A stretch of DNA of 64,000 nucleotides from Lunularia cruciata. Taxonomy: Eukaryota > Streptophyta > Marchantiopsida > Lunulariales > Lunulariaceae. Below the pieces are notes generated by a model. That model searched no databases. It was not told the origin of the DNA and saw only the letters and a program-made list of their open reading frames with translations. The stretch covers positions 43,998,552-44,062,551 of the forward strand of contig OX419756.1 of assembly GCA_948567375.1 (NCBI GenBank), in the 5' to 3' direction. The stretch's first letter is position 1. Each line of letters begins with the position of its first letter. This document shows, one piece after another, positions 1 to 11,006 of the stretch. Made by a program: the position numbers and the translations under genes.

Positions 1-3000
1 GACGCTGATCCAAATTAGTGCTTTGTCAGGATGAGAAAGTTGAGAAATATTGTAGTTCATTAATAGGCCGCTGTCAGTGCAATGTCTTGTGACATGCGGT
101 CCGGCTAGTGGATATGGATCAAGTGAGTAGTGGATATGTATGACTTATCTCCAGACCCCAGTATTAGGTAGTCAGACGAAGATTGTAGACTTCTGTACAT
201 GTGGACAAAATTGCACTCAAGAAACGGGTTCAAGAGGAGAAAATCCAACGATGTCTTGCAAAACCCATGCATCGCAAATAGTTGTTTATGGAATCATGAC
301 TTGGCCACAGATGAAATAGTCAGGGCCAAAAGCGAATCGGAGTGGTGCAAAGCTTCTCGTCTCAACATTCTCGATACTGAATGGTGGGACTTTTATCTGG
401 AGTCTCCCGTCGCTCTATGGTTCACATGGTCTAAAGCTTAATGTTATTCTCATGTGTATGGCAGTGGTATCCAAGTGAGGGAACTAGAAGTAACTCATCA
501 GCCCCAGCCTGTGAGAAGTACAACTCGGCGAGTTCGAATCGATCGCGCAGAGTAAGTTACAGCTGTAAACAGAACAAGAGGTGTGTCACCTGAATAAATA
601 ATGTGTTGAACTCCAGCTCTGCTTCGTAGCGATCTTCTCCCATTTCGTAGCTTCTTTAGCAAATCGTGATGTATGTCATCTCCATGAGTACGTTATATCT
701 AATGCATGCCACTTGATGTCCAGAGATCGAGAATATTATCTTTCTTTGTAATTTCTTGTTATTTACAGCTCTTGGTGAAGTCGTCTACGCGATCCGTTCT
801 TCGGTGTCAATTTTGAAGTGATAGGTTTAAGTGTGATAATTCTTCTGTCCAACTACTCTTGCGTGACTCGATCACTACTTCATTTTGTCACGAGTGATTC
901 AGTAGCCTCAAAACTGACCATGAAGGATGCACGGATTTGGTGCAACAGGATTAGGTAAAGATCTCAACTTTCCTTATGAGATAGATCTTGCGTTTAGCAG
1001 TGGTCACCATATCGGATTCCTTCAAGTTCCTGTCGATACGGCTCTTCACGCAATTTGATGAGTATAGTTTTTTCCATGCTTGATTAAGGTTGAAATAGCT
1101 TGTACACTGTTTCTCCTTGCATTTTCCTTTAACAACAGAGTTGGAGGCCCTTGAAGTGACGGTACTTCGTCTGCGCTTTTTTGTCTGGTTTTATCAGGTC
1201 GAAAGGTCTTGACAACACCTCTCGTTTACATTGAAGCCAATTCCGTTTTATTTACCAGGAAGGGACGGTGGTTGCCGCATATAATATGCGCGAACTGAGA
1301 GATTGACGAGTTTAGATGGGAGTCAATCATGATCAGCACTGCATTAGTTGGTGCTTACTCGCGGGAGATGTTTATAGGGTTGGAGGGTTTTAATTCATCG
1401 TAATTACGCTGATGTAAGTGACTCGGTGCCCTTCCTCACGGTGCTGGAGTCCTGGTGCAAGTTAGATCAAAATTGACTCCTATTTGACAATGTAGTTGTC
1501 ACTGGGATTTAATCGAAGGCAAGACTACCGTGGATACAATGCAAGTTAAGACAACGGTGGTCAGAATCGAGTGTTTGTGTTGTCTAAATAGCTGTGTGAC
1601 GCCTTAAATGAACCCAAGGGTGATGTAGACTGCATAACCCTGAGAATTTGCACTGTATAATGGACAATATAGGAGGAAAGTCTTTTAGTCTCAACTTACT
1701 CTTTCGTTGAGTTTAGTCTTTCGAAAACAATATAAAATTCAAACTAAATTGTAACTTGAGGAGGTTAGTCGAGAATGGGAGGAGGCTTGGCCGGTATATC
1801 GTATCGGTATACCGAGCTCTTTTTGAAAAGAAAGAGGTATAGTTGAGAAGTTAGTACGCCAGTAGATCTAGATTCAGTTATTGATTCCGCCAACGCATGT
1901 GATCGGTGGTTTCATACTTCTTCTGTAGTCTTAAATAAGCAGGTCTAACCATGGATAGCAGTCCTCTTATTTTCCTTTCGTGCTTGTGGTTCGTATGGAA
2001 CTACATGTTCTTAAAGACCGAGAGCATAAGAAAACTCCGGGATGGGGGTTACTGGCTCTGCCATTCAGCCACTGTGGAAGGATGCTAGCGCTGATGAACT
2101 CCTGGTGTCCTTGTATTGACCTCTAAAGAAAGTCTCTATACTTTCCCCTTGGGGATTTGTTAAGAGACGCATGCCGTCCGTCAGCATGTTAAGATAAACG
2201 ATAACATTGTCCTCTTACACTCGACTCGACTGCTGTTTCGTCTAATGTTCTCAGATATGGCTAAGCTGGGTCTTCAACGACTTGGGTGCCTCTTCGGGAG
2301 TAAATTTGTAGATTTCTAAAGCGTATGAGTTACGTGCTTTATATTCTTCTCCACTTTACTTCCTGGGAGATTAGCGTTTGTTGTTTACATCTTGGCTGTC
2401 TGAATGATATACTCTTCGCGGGATGAAGCACTTTCCAACGTCTTAAAAGACTCATGCAAAGTCGTTCAGCATGTATGACAGGCCTACCTCTCCGAGGTGA
2501 TCGGTGATGAGAACATGCCGGAGAGATACGAACGATAGTTTTCCTCTTCATTCCTTGGGAATTTGACGTAGCGAACCCATCTTCGCCCAACCCAGGAGTG
2601 CTCACGACGTTACTTGAAAGGAAATGACTTGTAAATTGAGCAACTTAGGTCATCGCACGAGTTACGGGATCCAACCCGTAGCCTCCGAATCGAATCGAAG
2701 CGGGTGTAGGATAAGTTGGTAAAGGGCAGAAGTCACAGAAGTCTCTCGTTCCCCATGATATTTGAAGGAAAATAAACGATGAGCACTTTCCAAGAGAGTT
2801 TGCCCTCGTTGCGATCTGTGCAAGTCAAAGTACTATTTAAGGCCGCATTGATTTCTTCGCCAGAGCGATACTGCAAAGCTCCAGGTACCGCGGAATCTAC
2901 TGGATACTATTTCAAACATCTTGGGAGGAAAGCAGCTGTGAGTAGAATATCCTCGCCCTCAGTGAGCAAGTCTACACCAGGCCCAGACCGAGCTCTCATG

Positions 3001-3040
3001 CAGAAAGTCCACATCCTCTCGCACGCACCTTATAACTACA
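1..3040. other. Intergenic, no gene recognised
   Basis: About 3 kb without a coding frame I can support. The open frames on either strand are short, overlap in both directions and match no family I know. Minus-strand translations around 2.3-3.0 kb have some protein-like stretches next to the decayed segment at 3.04-3.42 kb, so part of this stretch may belong to the same dead gene. I cannot place exons. Confidence 0.4.
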
Positions 3041-3416
3041 CTAGTCAATAGGAGGACTCCCAGTCAGCAGCATCTTACCAGTAGTCCTGCGCGCAGCAGC
3101 CATGTGTCCAAAGTGGGAGCCTTTGCTATACGTAGGCAGATCATTTCCTGTGCTGGGTGCGTCACTCTGTGCAATCAAAGGTGATGGCAGGTTGTATCTG
3201 CTGATTGCCTCCAGAAACAAGGGAAGGTATGGTTCCAGACACAAGAGAAGCGCCATGCCGAGGCCATGCCGATTCTATACTTCTCCAGGAAGGCTAACTT
3301 TAGATCTACACCAATATGTGGCGACTTCTTCAAATACCCGGTTCAATGCTTCGACAGTTTCGTCCCCGTCAGCAAGTTCAAAGCGTGGACTTTTAGACAA
3401 AGTATAGGGTGCTTAT
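3041..3416 (-). pseudogene. Decayed coding-like segment, family unknown
   Basis: One minus-strand frame runs from about 3416 to 3041 and is interrupted once by TAG at 3275-3277. On both sides of that stop the translation looks like ordinary protein. It has acidic and aromatic stretches such as FELADGDETVEALNR and ATYWCRSK before the stop, and CLEPYLPLFLEAISRYN after it. The stop lies where a CAG to TAG change would restore a Gln. I do not recognise the family. More protein-like minus-strand fragments lie at about 3.42-3.5 kb (RIEEEYDQHKKML) and 2.8-3.0 kb. Together these suggest a dead gene or an old transposon fragment. It could also be a chance open frame, since I have only composition and feel to go on. 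Confidence 0.3.
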
Positions 3417-3721
3417 CAGACACTAGAGAAGCCATGACGATGAAAGCATCTTCTTATGCTGATCATATTCCTCTTCAATCCGGTTCACTTTACTTGTATA
3501 CCAGGATAATCTTTGCTACTTGTTCCTATTCCCCTACCATCTTGCTAGTAGATCCAAAGCGTAGATTTCAAGACATATTTCTGAAGAGAGAATTGTTCTG
3601 GCTAATGATGTCCAATGCAACAGTGTTTTCTGAGCGTTTCTTCCTCCAGGGATCAAATAAGTATACTTCTTTGCAGATGCGCATACAAAACACAAATAGT
3701 ACTACTTTTAGTGTCTACTGA

Positions 3722-6700
3722 TATGTACATGTGTGTTTTAGTCTCCATCAGGAACCTTTAAGGTTATGAGAGACTTGTCTCAGATGTGAGTTTTTACTTC
3801 TCCCAGTTACTGCTGCTCTTCTTATCATCTACAAGGCCAGGCAGGAGCTTAATTAGTCTGACTAGCTAATAGTTTCTATGAGCAATCCATTCATTCGTGA
3901 AAATGCGTTGGAACATTGCATGCTTAGGGATATCAAAATAAAGAGGTTCGAACTTGGTGGGCGGAGTTATATATCTCGTCCAGGGGCCGATTGATCCGTT
4001 TCGTTCCAAAACGAGTACTCTGAGTAGAAATTTTGCTATGAGAAGTCTCTAAAGAACAATGATATTCAGTATCATCAGTTCGTCGTCTGGAAAGAAGTTA
4101 TAACATTCTGCAATGAAATGCGTTGCATGGGATTCCCGAATGGTAAGTCAAAAAGATGTAGAGAAGAGTTTAGGGTAGAGAAGAATTGAATGCCTCATGA
4201 TGCATGTGCTCCCCAACACTAGAGTGGATTGGACCTTCTGGTGGTATTGGATATATCGATAGGAGAAAAAAAGGGTACCTTCTCTTCCATTGGTTTCCAA
4301 TGGAAGCCCCGTCAGTCCCGACTCTAAGAAGATTTTGTGAGCTCAATTACTCTCTCCTACGTATCAATTAATCTCAAGGTTTCTCCCGTGGCAACAACAA
4401 CAACAACCACAACAACGTAAAAGCACCATTACAAAGGAACTAAACTAGTTTAGATGAGCTGCAAGAGAGCTTGGTTAATGAAAGTAAACATATGTCTCTC
4501 TATCTCTACAAACATATCTCTCGCCATCTGGTTTTTATTACTGGATGTTCGATTCATAGCCTGCGGATAAGTCAATGTCCGGTTACTCGACCTTAGTTTA
4601 CAAATGTTTTACCATTTCTTTACATGTTTTGCTTTAGGTTCACCTTGCGAATAGGTTTATATATGATTATACATTTCTGTATACAATCTACATTCACTTC
4701 ATTCAGTTTGTTTCACTTGTTTATACATTTGGGATTAGTTTCAATGTACAATTTGTTTTCGATTCATTCAAATGATTTCCGATTGTTTCGCATTCGCTTA
4801 CCTCGCGATTTCTTGACAGGAGTTGACTCCTCGTCATCTCAGTACATATTAATTCACAAATTCTACATAAAATTATATATATTCGTTATCTTGTAATATC
4901 TTTTGTTATGAATTAAATTTTATTTTTTATCATATGTATTTTTAATCGATTTTAATATCAATTTATCTACATTTAATGAATTCTGTATCTCTGTGGGGCA
5001 ACGGGCTCCTGTCCTGTATATATCCAATATCTCTCCAAAGGAAATAATCTACAACAACAACTTAACCACCACCCCTATGTTGGCCTTCCCAAGAGAACAA
5101 TACATAATACTGCCATAATTCTTGAGTTCTAACATCGAGAGCCGTAATAATAGCGCTATTCTGAACGAGGAATGAACTGGAAATTTCTGTACTTTCAACA
5201 CCACCACCACCACTTTCTTTCTCACTCTCTCTATCTCTTATAAGAAGAATGTACGCAAAAGCACCAGCAACGCTCCCTTCCTCTTCTTCCACAACTTCCA
5301 TCTCGAAAAGCCACTCTATCATCGACGGTGCTCGAAGTCACCTCGTTTGGGGGTCGTCGATTTGGCATATTTTTCACGTAGTGTGGAAGATGTGTAACCT
5401 CCCTCCCCCCACCAGTGTAACCAGTATTAATGAGCGAACCGTCATTCCTGACTCGATTAAGCCCACCCACAATCTTGGACTCACTGCTTCTGCTCGTACT
5501 TTTGTACTCAGCGTCTTAACGAAAGATCATTAAGTCCACCGTCAAAACCTCACACGCCTTGAAGTTATTGTCATATATATACTCTCTAGTTATGCAAAGG
5601 GCGAGGACGAGGAGTGTTTCACTAACTCTAGGTACTGTAGAAAGATCTAATGATCTAAACCAATTGCATTTATGTGAGATCAGTCTGAGAGTGTGAATCG
5701 TGGTGGAGGCTAAACATTAGTTAATAGTTAAGCTATGTGTATTTGGCTTTAATCTGCTTTTTAGGCTTGGGGCAAATTGTACTATACGAAAACCTTTCAT
5801 TTTACAAAAAAGAAGAAGTCTATTCACGAGTGTTATTTATCATCTTCTTTCTTTAAGGACGGACCTTAGTTTAGCTTGCCAATTCAGCATACTACTTTAG
5901 CTGACATAACCTCTTCATCTTACTATTCATCTACCAGGAAGAGAGAGAAAAAAATCCTAAAGTATTGCCAAATTGATTGACTGACTGACTGACTTGATAT
6001 AAGAATTATTCTCTTCTTCTTTCCTTCTTCTCTCACGTAGAGTTGACAGCAATAAAAAAGATGATTATGAGGCCCACAACCTGGGACTGCCAAACAAGAA
6101 GATGACGATAAGATCTGGTCTTTGTCGTTATCGATCACGAAGTAAGGCATTCAATCAATTAATTAATCAATTGATTAGTGAAGTGGGGGAGGAGGTCCAC
6201 CGTCTGTCTGGGAACTTGTAACCCCCTTTTTCTCCACTACGCTTATGTCTTCATGGATGCATCAGCGAGCGAGTAAAGTAAAGTAAAGTAAGCCAGATTA
6301 GTGGGACCAAGCTTATTAGTAGTATATATGCACCGACGATGACTTGGAGGGATTTGTGTAGTGTCACCAGTCGTCAATGCGGGTGCGACCGGATGACCGG
6401 GCCATTCCCGGTACGGAACCACCCCGGAGTGGATACCCACAACTCTCGTCTTCGTCGTCGTCGTCGTCGTCGTCTGCTGACAGAGGATGATGACAACCTT
6501 GGACCTCCCCGTCACGGTACAATCCTAAAACCTGGGGTAGGATTGGGGCGTTAATGGTTTCATTTCTATTTATATTGGATTTTTCTACATCAAATCAGGA
6601 AGAGTTGGACTTATAAGGTCTATAGGTGAATTATTTTAGGATGACTTGCCCTACAAATCATCCTTTCTTGAGAATAGAAGACATTCAGAATTGTGAGGCA

Positions 6701-8100
6701 TACATGGAATTAGGACGCAACCTTATAATAATGATATCTACAGTTTTGTAGTGTTTTATTTTTATAGGTAGCTGAATTTTAAAATTATATATATATATGT
6801 ATATATAAAATCTCCAATCTTATTTTGAATAAGAAATATATATATATTATAAAACTATTTTACAGTTGACACTCATTTAAACCCGAATCTTCATCTATGA
6901 ATGATAAGAATCCAAAAAATATAGAATCATGTAGTAACAAGAATCCCAATCGATTCTAAATAGAAAATTGTATTTTAGTAATATTATTATAAAGAGTCTC
7001 AATTTTAGTACCTATTTCATATATATAGAACACTAAGAAAAGTAAACCATATAAATATATACAAACAAGAAAAAGGAAGCCTCGAAGTGTAATTTACACC
7101 ATAGCATAAAAACATCCCTCTTCATTTTTCTTTAACAACTGTCAGTTTCTTGTACCTGCAAAGAAAGTTCAGCTCTCACGAACTCCTTTAAAAGATAATC
7201 CTAAGATTGATCATCTGGGTTCATACGTAATTAAGGAAGTCCATAGGTAATTAAGGAAGTTCTATTATCAGTATACATGGGACTTTGAGTCATGCGAAGC
7301 AACATTCCTTCCATTTATCATCCGTAATGGCACATCGAAACGACGGACGAGCGATCGCTTAGGATAACAAGAAGCATGGGAAGACCCCCATCAAGTCGAG
7401 CAAGGGCAAAGTACTTTCTATGCCACAGTAACGCTATGTTGAGCTCTATGAATTATAATTTCACGTTTAGAACTACATGCAATAATAACAAGAGCAAACG
7501 CATATATTGAGATAATAAATAATTACCTATTCTTAATTTTAGGTATATATTAGGTACTAGTTTTTCATTTTATAGTTGAAGATATTTATATATTAATTTA
7601 GTGCCATGTATGTCACATACGATATATCCACCACTCACATAATCTTTCAGTTGGTGATAACGTGACTGAAGACAATATTTATCTTATATATTGGTCATCG
7701 ACCTTGTTGAAAAGCTGTATTTCAAAACTAGTCGTGAATTTAATATTATGAGTGCTAGAGTCTGTTATGTGTTCGAAGCTTTATTGAAAACTATAGAATA
7801 ATTCATTTCACTATCTAAAGACTAATATTACACAAATACCTCACCAAAGTTTTAAATATTCGATTTGATATGATATGAGACTGCTATCAGTAAAATCATA
7901 TAGTAACGTCGGTGTATGGCCCATAAATGATTAGACAAAAGCACAAATTAATTTTATGGTAAATAGAATCACCTCGACGATATATTCAGAAACTGTAGGT
8001 TCTCAATAAATAATTGATAAGCTGCATGTGACTACAAAACACGTCACCAGATTTATGAGAACTCCTACTTTCTATCATTCGATTATGAAATATGAAATGT
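3722..8100. other. AT-rich intergenic region
   Basis: About 4.4 kb with no supportable gene. It becomes strongly AT-rich after 6.7 kb, with (TA)n runs near 6.79 and 6.84 kb. Two simple repeats are listed separately or noted here: a (TCG)n tract at 6452-6473 and a GACT run near 5976-5992. The overlapping open frames at 5.06-5.53 kb occur on both strands and show no domain. Confidence 0.5.
6452..6473. repeat. (TCG)n microsatellite
   Basis: About seven uninterrupted copies of a TCG/CGT trinucleotide, read directly from the sequence. Confidence 0.95.
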
Positions 8101-8125
8101 TCAACTCCAAATGCCTACCACTGGA

Positions 8126-8615
8126 TCATTTGGCATGTGATCCCTTGGACGAGTTAGCGTGGTTCCTATTCCTCCTACTCCCTCGATGGTGTCTTCGTTA
8201 TGCTAGAGGGGGACGTGCGGGGCATAGAGAGGTGGCGGTTAGATTTTTTCGATTCCGAGCGGGGGATTGGGCAGCCCTTCAGGAGGAGTCTGTTATGGCT
8301 ACACGATTTAGGAGACAGACATCGCCACAGGATACCACAGATTCCACTCGATTATGACGATGTAGGACATTGGGTCAGGCGGGAGAGTTTAGTAGAGCAG
8401 CACGAGCGCTACACCCTTTGTCTATAGCGAGTCCTACTGATGAGACCATCTCTTCCCTACGCTCATTGCATCCTATAGCAATAGAGGGACTACCGCTAGA
8501 GGTCTTAGATTATCAGCCTGAGCAGCCTTTATGTCTTGATAGGTCGCTATTTGCAACAAGCATTGTGCACTACCCCTCGCCTTTCCTCAGGAGGCTTGTC
8601 AATGATGGTTTATGA
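8126..8615 (+). pseudogene. Non-LTR ORF, region upstream of the RT
   Basis: The frame starting with a leucine- and tryptophan-rich stretch (DPLDELAWFLFLLLPRW) continues past a TGA at 8355-8357 into GEFSRAARALHPLSIASPTD. That pattern is typical of the segment just before the RT in this element group. A frameshift near 8560-8610 then moves the coding frame to the one used by the RT. No start codon is evident because the element is truncated. Confidence 0.6.
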
Positions 8616-9903
8616 GCACCTTAGAGATTGCTTCCAGGCATATGATCCTTCTAGTGGTTTTACCGAGTTGTTTCAGGTGGCTGCAGCAGTAGCGAGAGGA
8701 GATATTCCTATGTCTGTTAGTCGGGTCTTAGGTGCTAGTCAACTTCTCGCGATCGAGAAGGACATGGGAGGCATTAGACCGATTGCTATTGGAGAGATCT
8801 TTTTGCGTTTGGTCAGTCGTACCATTGTCCTTCAACATTGTTCTCACTTTTGACAGCACCTTAGTCCACATCAGTTTGGAGTAGCTACACTTGGAGGATG
8901 TGAGGCTATATCTCTAGGCATTAGAGCACTCCTAGATATCCATCCGGAGTGGGTCGTCCTACAGGTGGATGTTGAGAACGCTTTTAATAGCGTCTCACGT
9001 GCATCCATCTTTAGAGAGCTTAGGGAGGCTGGTGGATCCTTGGCGAGTCTCATTCCTTTTGTGCGGTCTTTTTATGGCTCTCCTGCTTCCCTTTACTACC
9101 AGCATGGTGGTTCACAGGAGGGAGTCACCGTCTTGGAGTCAGCTGTTGGTACACGTCAGGGAGATCCTTTGGGGGGGCCCTTATTTGCCATGGCTCACTT
9201 TAGAGCTCTCCTGTCTACTACTTTGGCCATGCCAGGTTGTGTATTTCCATCCTTGGCAGATGATACACACATCGTAGGCCCTGTAGATCAGATTAGGCAG
9301 GCCTTTGACTACTTGACTATCGAGCTACATCTAGTAGGCTTGAGAGTCAAGGTGTCAAAGTGTAGGGCATGGTCCCCTTTAGGTATCCCTCCCCACCTTG
9401 AGCTTCCAGAGGGGTGTATCACATCCACAGAGGGACTTCGTGTTCTTGGAGTGCCAGTAGGATCGGAGGATTTTGTCACACGCTTCTTGGACGCTGCCCT
9501 TGCAGAGGATGTTCTCCATGTGGAGGACCTTCCATTACTAGGAGATCCGCAGGTGGCATTTGGTATACTCTCATCCAGTATTGCTCGTCGACCATCCTAC
9601 CTCATCCGTACAGTTCCCCCCTCACCGTCCTTCCTATCATGTCTGAGAGCATTTGATAGGAGGATTATGGGAGTCTTTGGTGATATTATTGGACCAGGGA
9701 CTTTTGAGTGTGTGACAGGGGATTTGGCACGTAGATAGACGGCTCTACCAATCTCATGTGGTGGGGTTGGCTTGCTTTCTATGGAGGAGATGGCACCTAT
9801 AGCGTTTTTGGGTAGTTGGGCTCTCTCGGCACCCCTACTTGCCTCTCGTTTTGTGGTTGCTGATAGGCCGGTTTTGGAGACTTATGTGACAGAGGTGGAG
9901 GGA
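8590..9903 (+). pseudogene. Reverse transcriptase of the non-LTR element (broken)
   Basis: RNA-directed DNA polymerase for target-primed reverse transcription. Visible motifs in order: GGIRPIAIGE near 8770, QFGVATLGGCEAI near 8870, the first catalytic motif VLQVDVENAFNS near 8960, GTRQGDPLGGPLF near 9150, and the catalytic box FPSLADDTHIVGP near 9250. The box reads ADD, the usual non-LTR form. The frame is interrupted by TGA at 8851-8853, TAG at 9736-9738 and TGA at 9904-9906. The longest clean piece, 8965-9738, covers the palm. The catalytic residues are still present although the protein cannot be made in one piece. Confidence 0.8.
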
Positions 9904-10917
9904 TGATCCTTTTCTCTCCATGTGTTATTGCGGTAGACGAGAGATAGTCTATCTCCACGAGCACGAGAGGGTTTTCCACCGTTTGCTTCACTATCGTCAG
10001 ATTGGACTAGAGGTCTACAGTCTTCCTTGATGGAGTGACAGTGTGAGCATACGCTACATTCTCTCTTAGTTGACTTGTCCATTCCTCAGGCTACTAGAGC
10101 ACGTCTACGCTCTTGCTCCGGCTTGGGTGCAGGCTCGTGGATCCTAGCTCGACCATGCATTAGGGCTTTCCAACTCGCACCGGCTACTTTCTCTACAGCG
10201 ATGAGGTTTCGCCTAGGTTTGGTCCACCCATCTGCATCTTCACTACTCACTTGTGAGTGTGGTTCTACACTAGATGCAGCGGCGGTCCACATGACACGGT
10301 GTCCTTTTGGAGGACAGAGGATAGCTACCCATGATGCCATTAGAGACATAGTGTTTGCTATGGCACGAGAGAGTGGATACTTGGCTTGGAGGGAGCATTC
10401 GTATGCGTTGCAGACGACACGTGTCAGTGCAGACTTATACTTGGTCCGAGATGATCAGGTGACAGTAGTGGATGTCGTGGTGACGGACCCTACACGAGAT
10501 ACAGTTTCGGAGGGAGTGATTACCCATCCCCCTGGATGGGCGGCGAGTGCAGCAGCAGGTCGCAAGGTCTCCAAGTATAGGGGCATGCAGCGAGGTAACC
10601 TCTTTGTTCCTCTAGCCTTGGAGTTATATGGAGCAATGGACACGACATTTGACACATTTGTCAGGGAGTGCGCGAGAGCTTATCATGTTAGGCGGCAGGG
10701 GGTACCACTCTCACTCTCATACTTTGTAGCTTACTTTAGACAGCGTGTATCCATTGCTCTGCAGAGGGCAGTGGCTGGTGCAATCCATAGGAGAGCAATC
10801 ACATTAGGTGATGTTTCTTCGGATGCTCCAGTTGTGTGTAGACCGTACGACTTGCATAGCTCGGATATCTTAGGTGCGGTAGGGCAGATTTCTCATACAG
10901 ACTCTATTGGGGCTTAG
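9904..10917 (+). pseudogene. C-terminal endonuclease region of the non-LTR element
   Basis: Same frame as the RT. After stops at 9904, 9934 and 10036 it is open from 10039 to 10917. It contains a Cys/His cluster (CECGS then HMTRCPFGG), a putative CCHC-like finger, then a restriction-like endonuclease core with the D...D spacing (SADLYLVRDDQVTVVDVVVTD region, about 10431-10490). The fold is inferred from this element family. The Asp residues are visible but catalytic identity is not proven. The stop is TAG at 10915-10917. Confidence 0.7.
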
Positions 10918-11006
10918 CCCCATGTTACCTTTTTTGTCTCTCCCTTGTACGGCTTGACGGGGTCTTCCCATCCTTCATTTTTCCTACGCGGTCGCCTTTT
11001 TTTTTA
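10918..11006 (+). repeat. 3' tail of the non-LTR element
   Basis: Short 3' UTR containing CTTGTACGGCTTGACGGGG and CTTCCCATCCTTCAT and ending in a T-run. A diverged copy lies at 28539-28616, so the tail belongs to a family and is probably the RNA structure recognised by the element's own RT. Confidence 0.7.

Larger units (their letters stand above)
8115..11006 (+). mobile_element. Non-LTR retrotransposon with restriction-like endonuclease, 5'-truncated
   Basis: The plus-strand translation gives a reverse transcriptase followed by a C-terminal zinc-knuckle-like and PD-(D/E)XK-type endonuclease region, the order found in RLE-type non-LTR elements (R2/NeSL/Utopia-like). The coding part ends at 10917. 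It is followed by a roughly 80-base 3' tail ending in a T-run near 10999-11006. The same tail recurs at 28.54-28.61 kb, which helps define the 3' end. The left edge near 8115 is where protein similarity begins, and no 5' UTR is seen, so I call it 5'-truncated. The body carries at least six in-frame stops and one or more frameshifts, so it is dead. I could not identify target-site duplications or assign a clade. Confidence 0.8.

Noticed and set aside
520-560. tRNA-like T-loop word (GAGTTCGAATC)
   Set aside because: No matching acceptor stem or D and anticodon arms could be folded around it.
3102-3721. Plus-strand frames of 101 and 151 codons
   Set aside because: They overlap the minus-strand segment that looks more like protein, and they show no domain.
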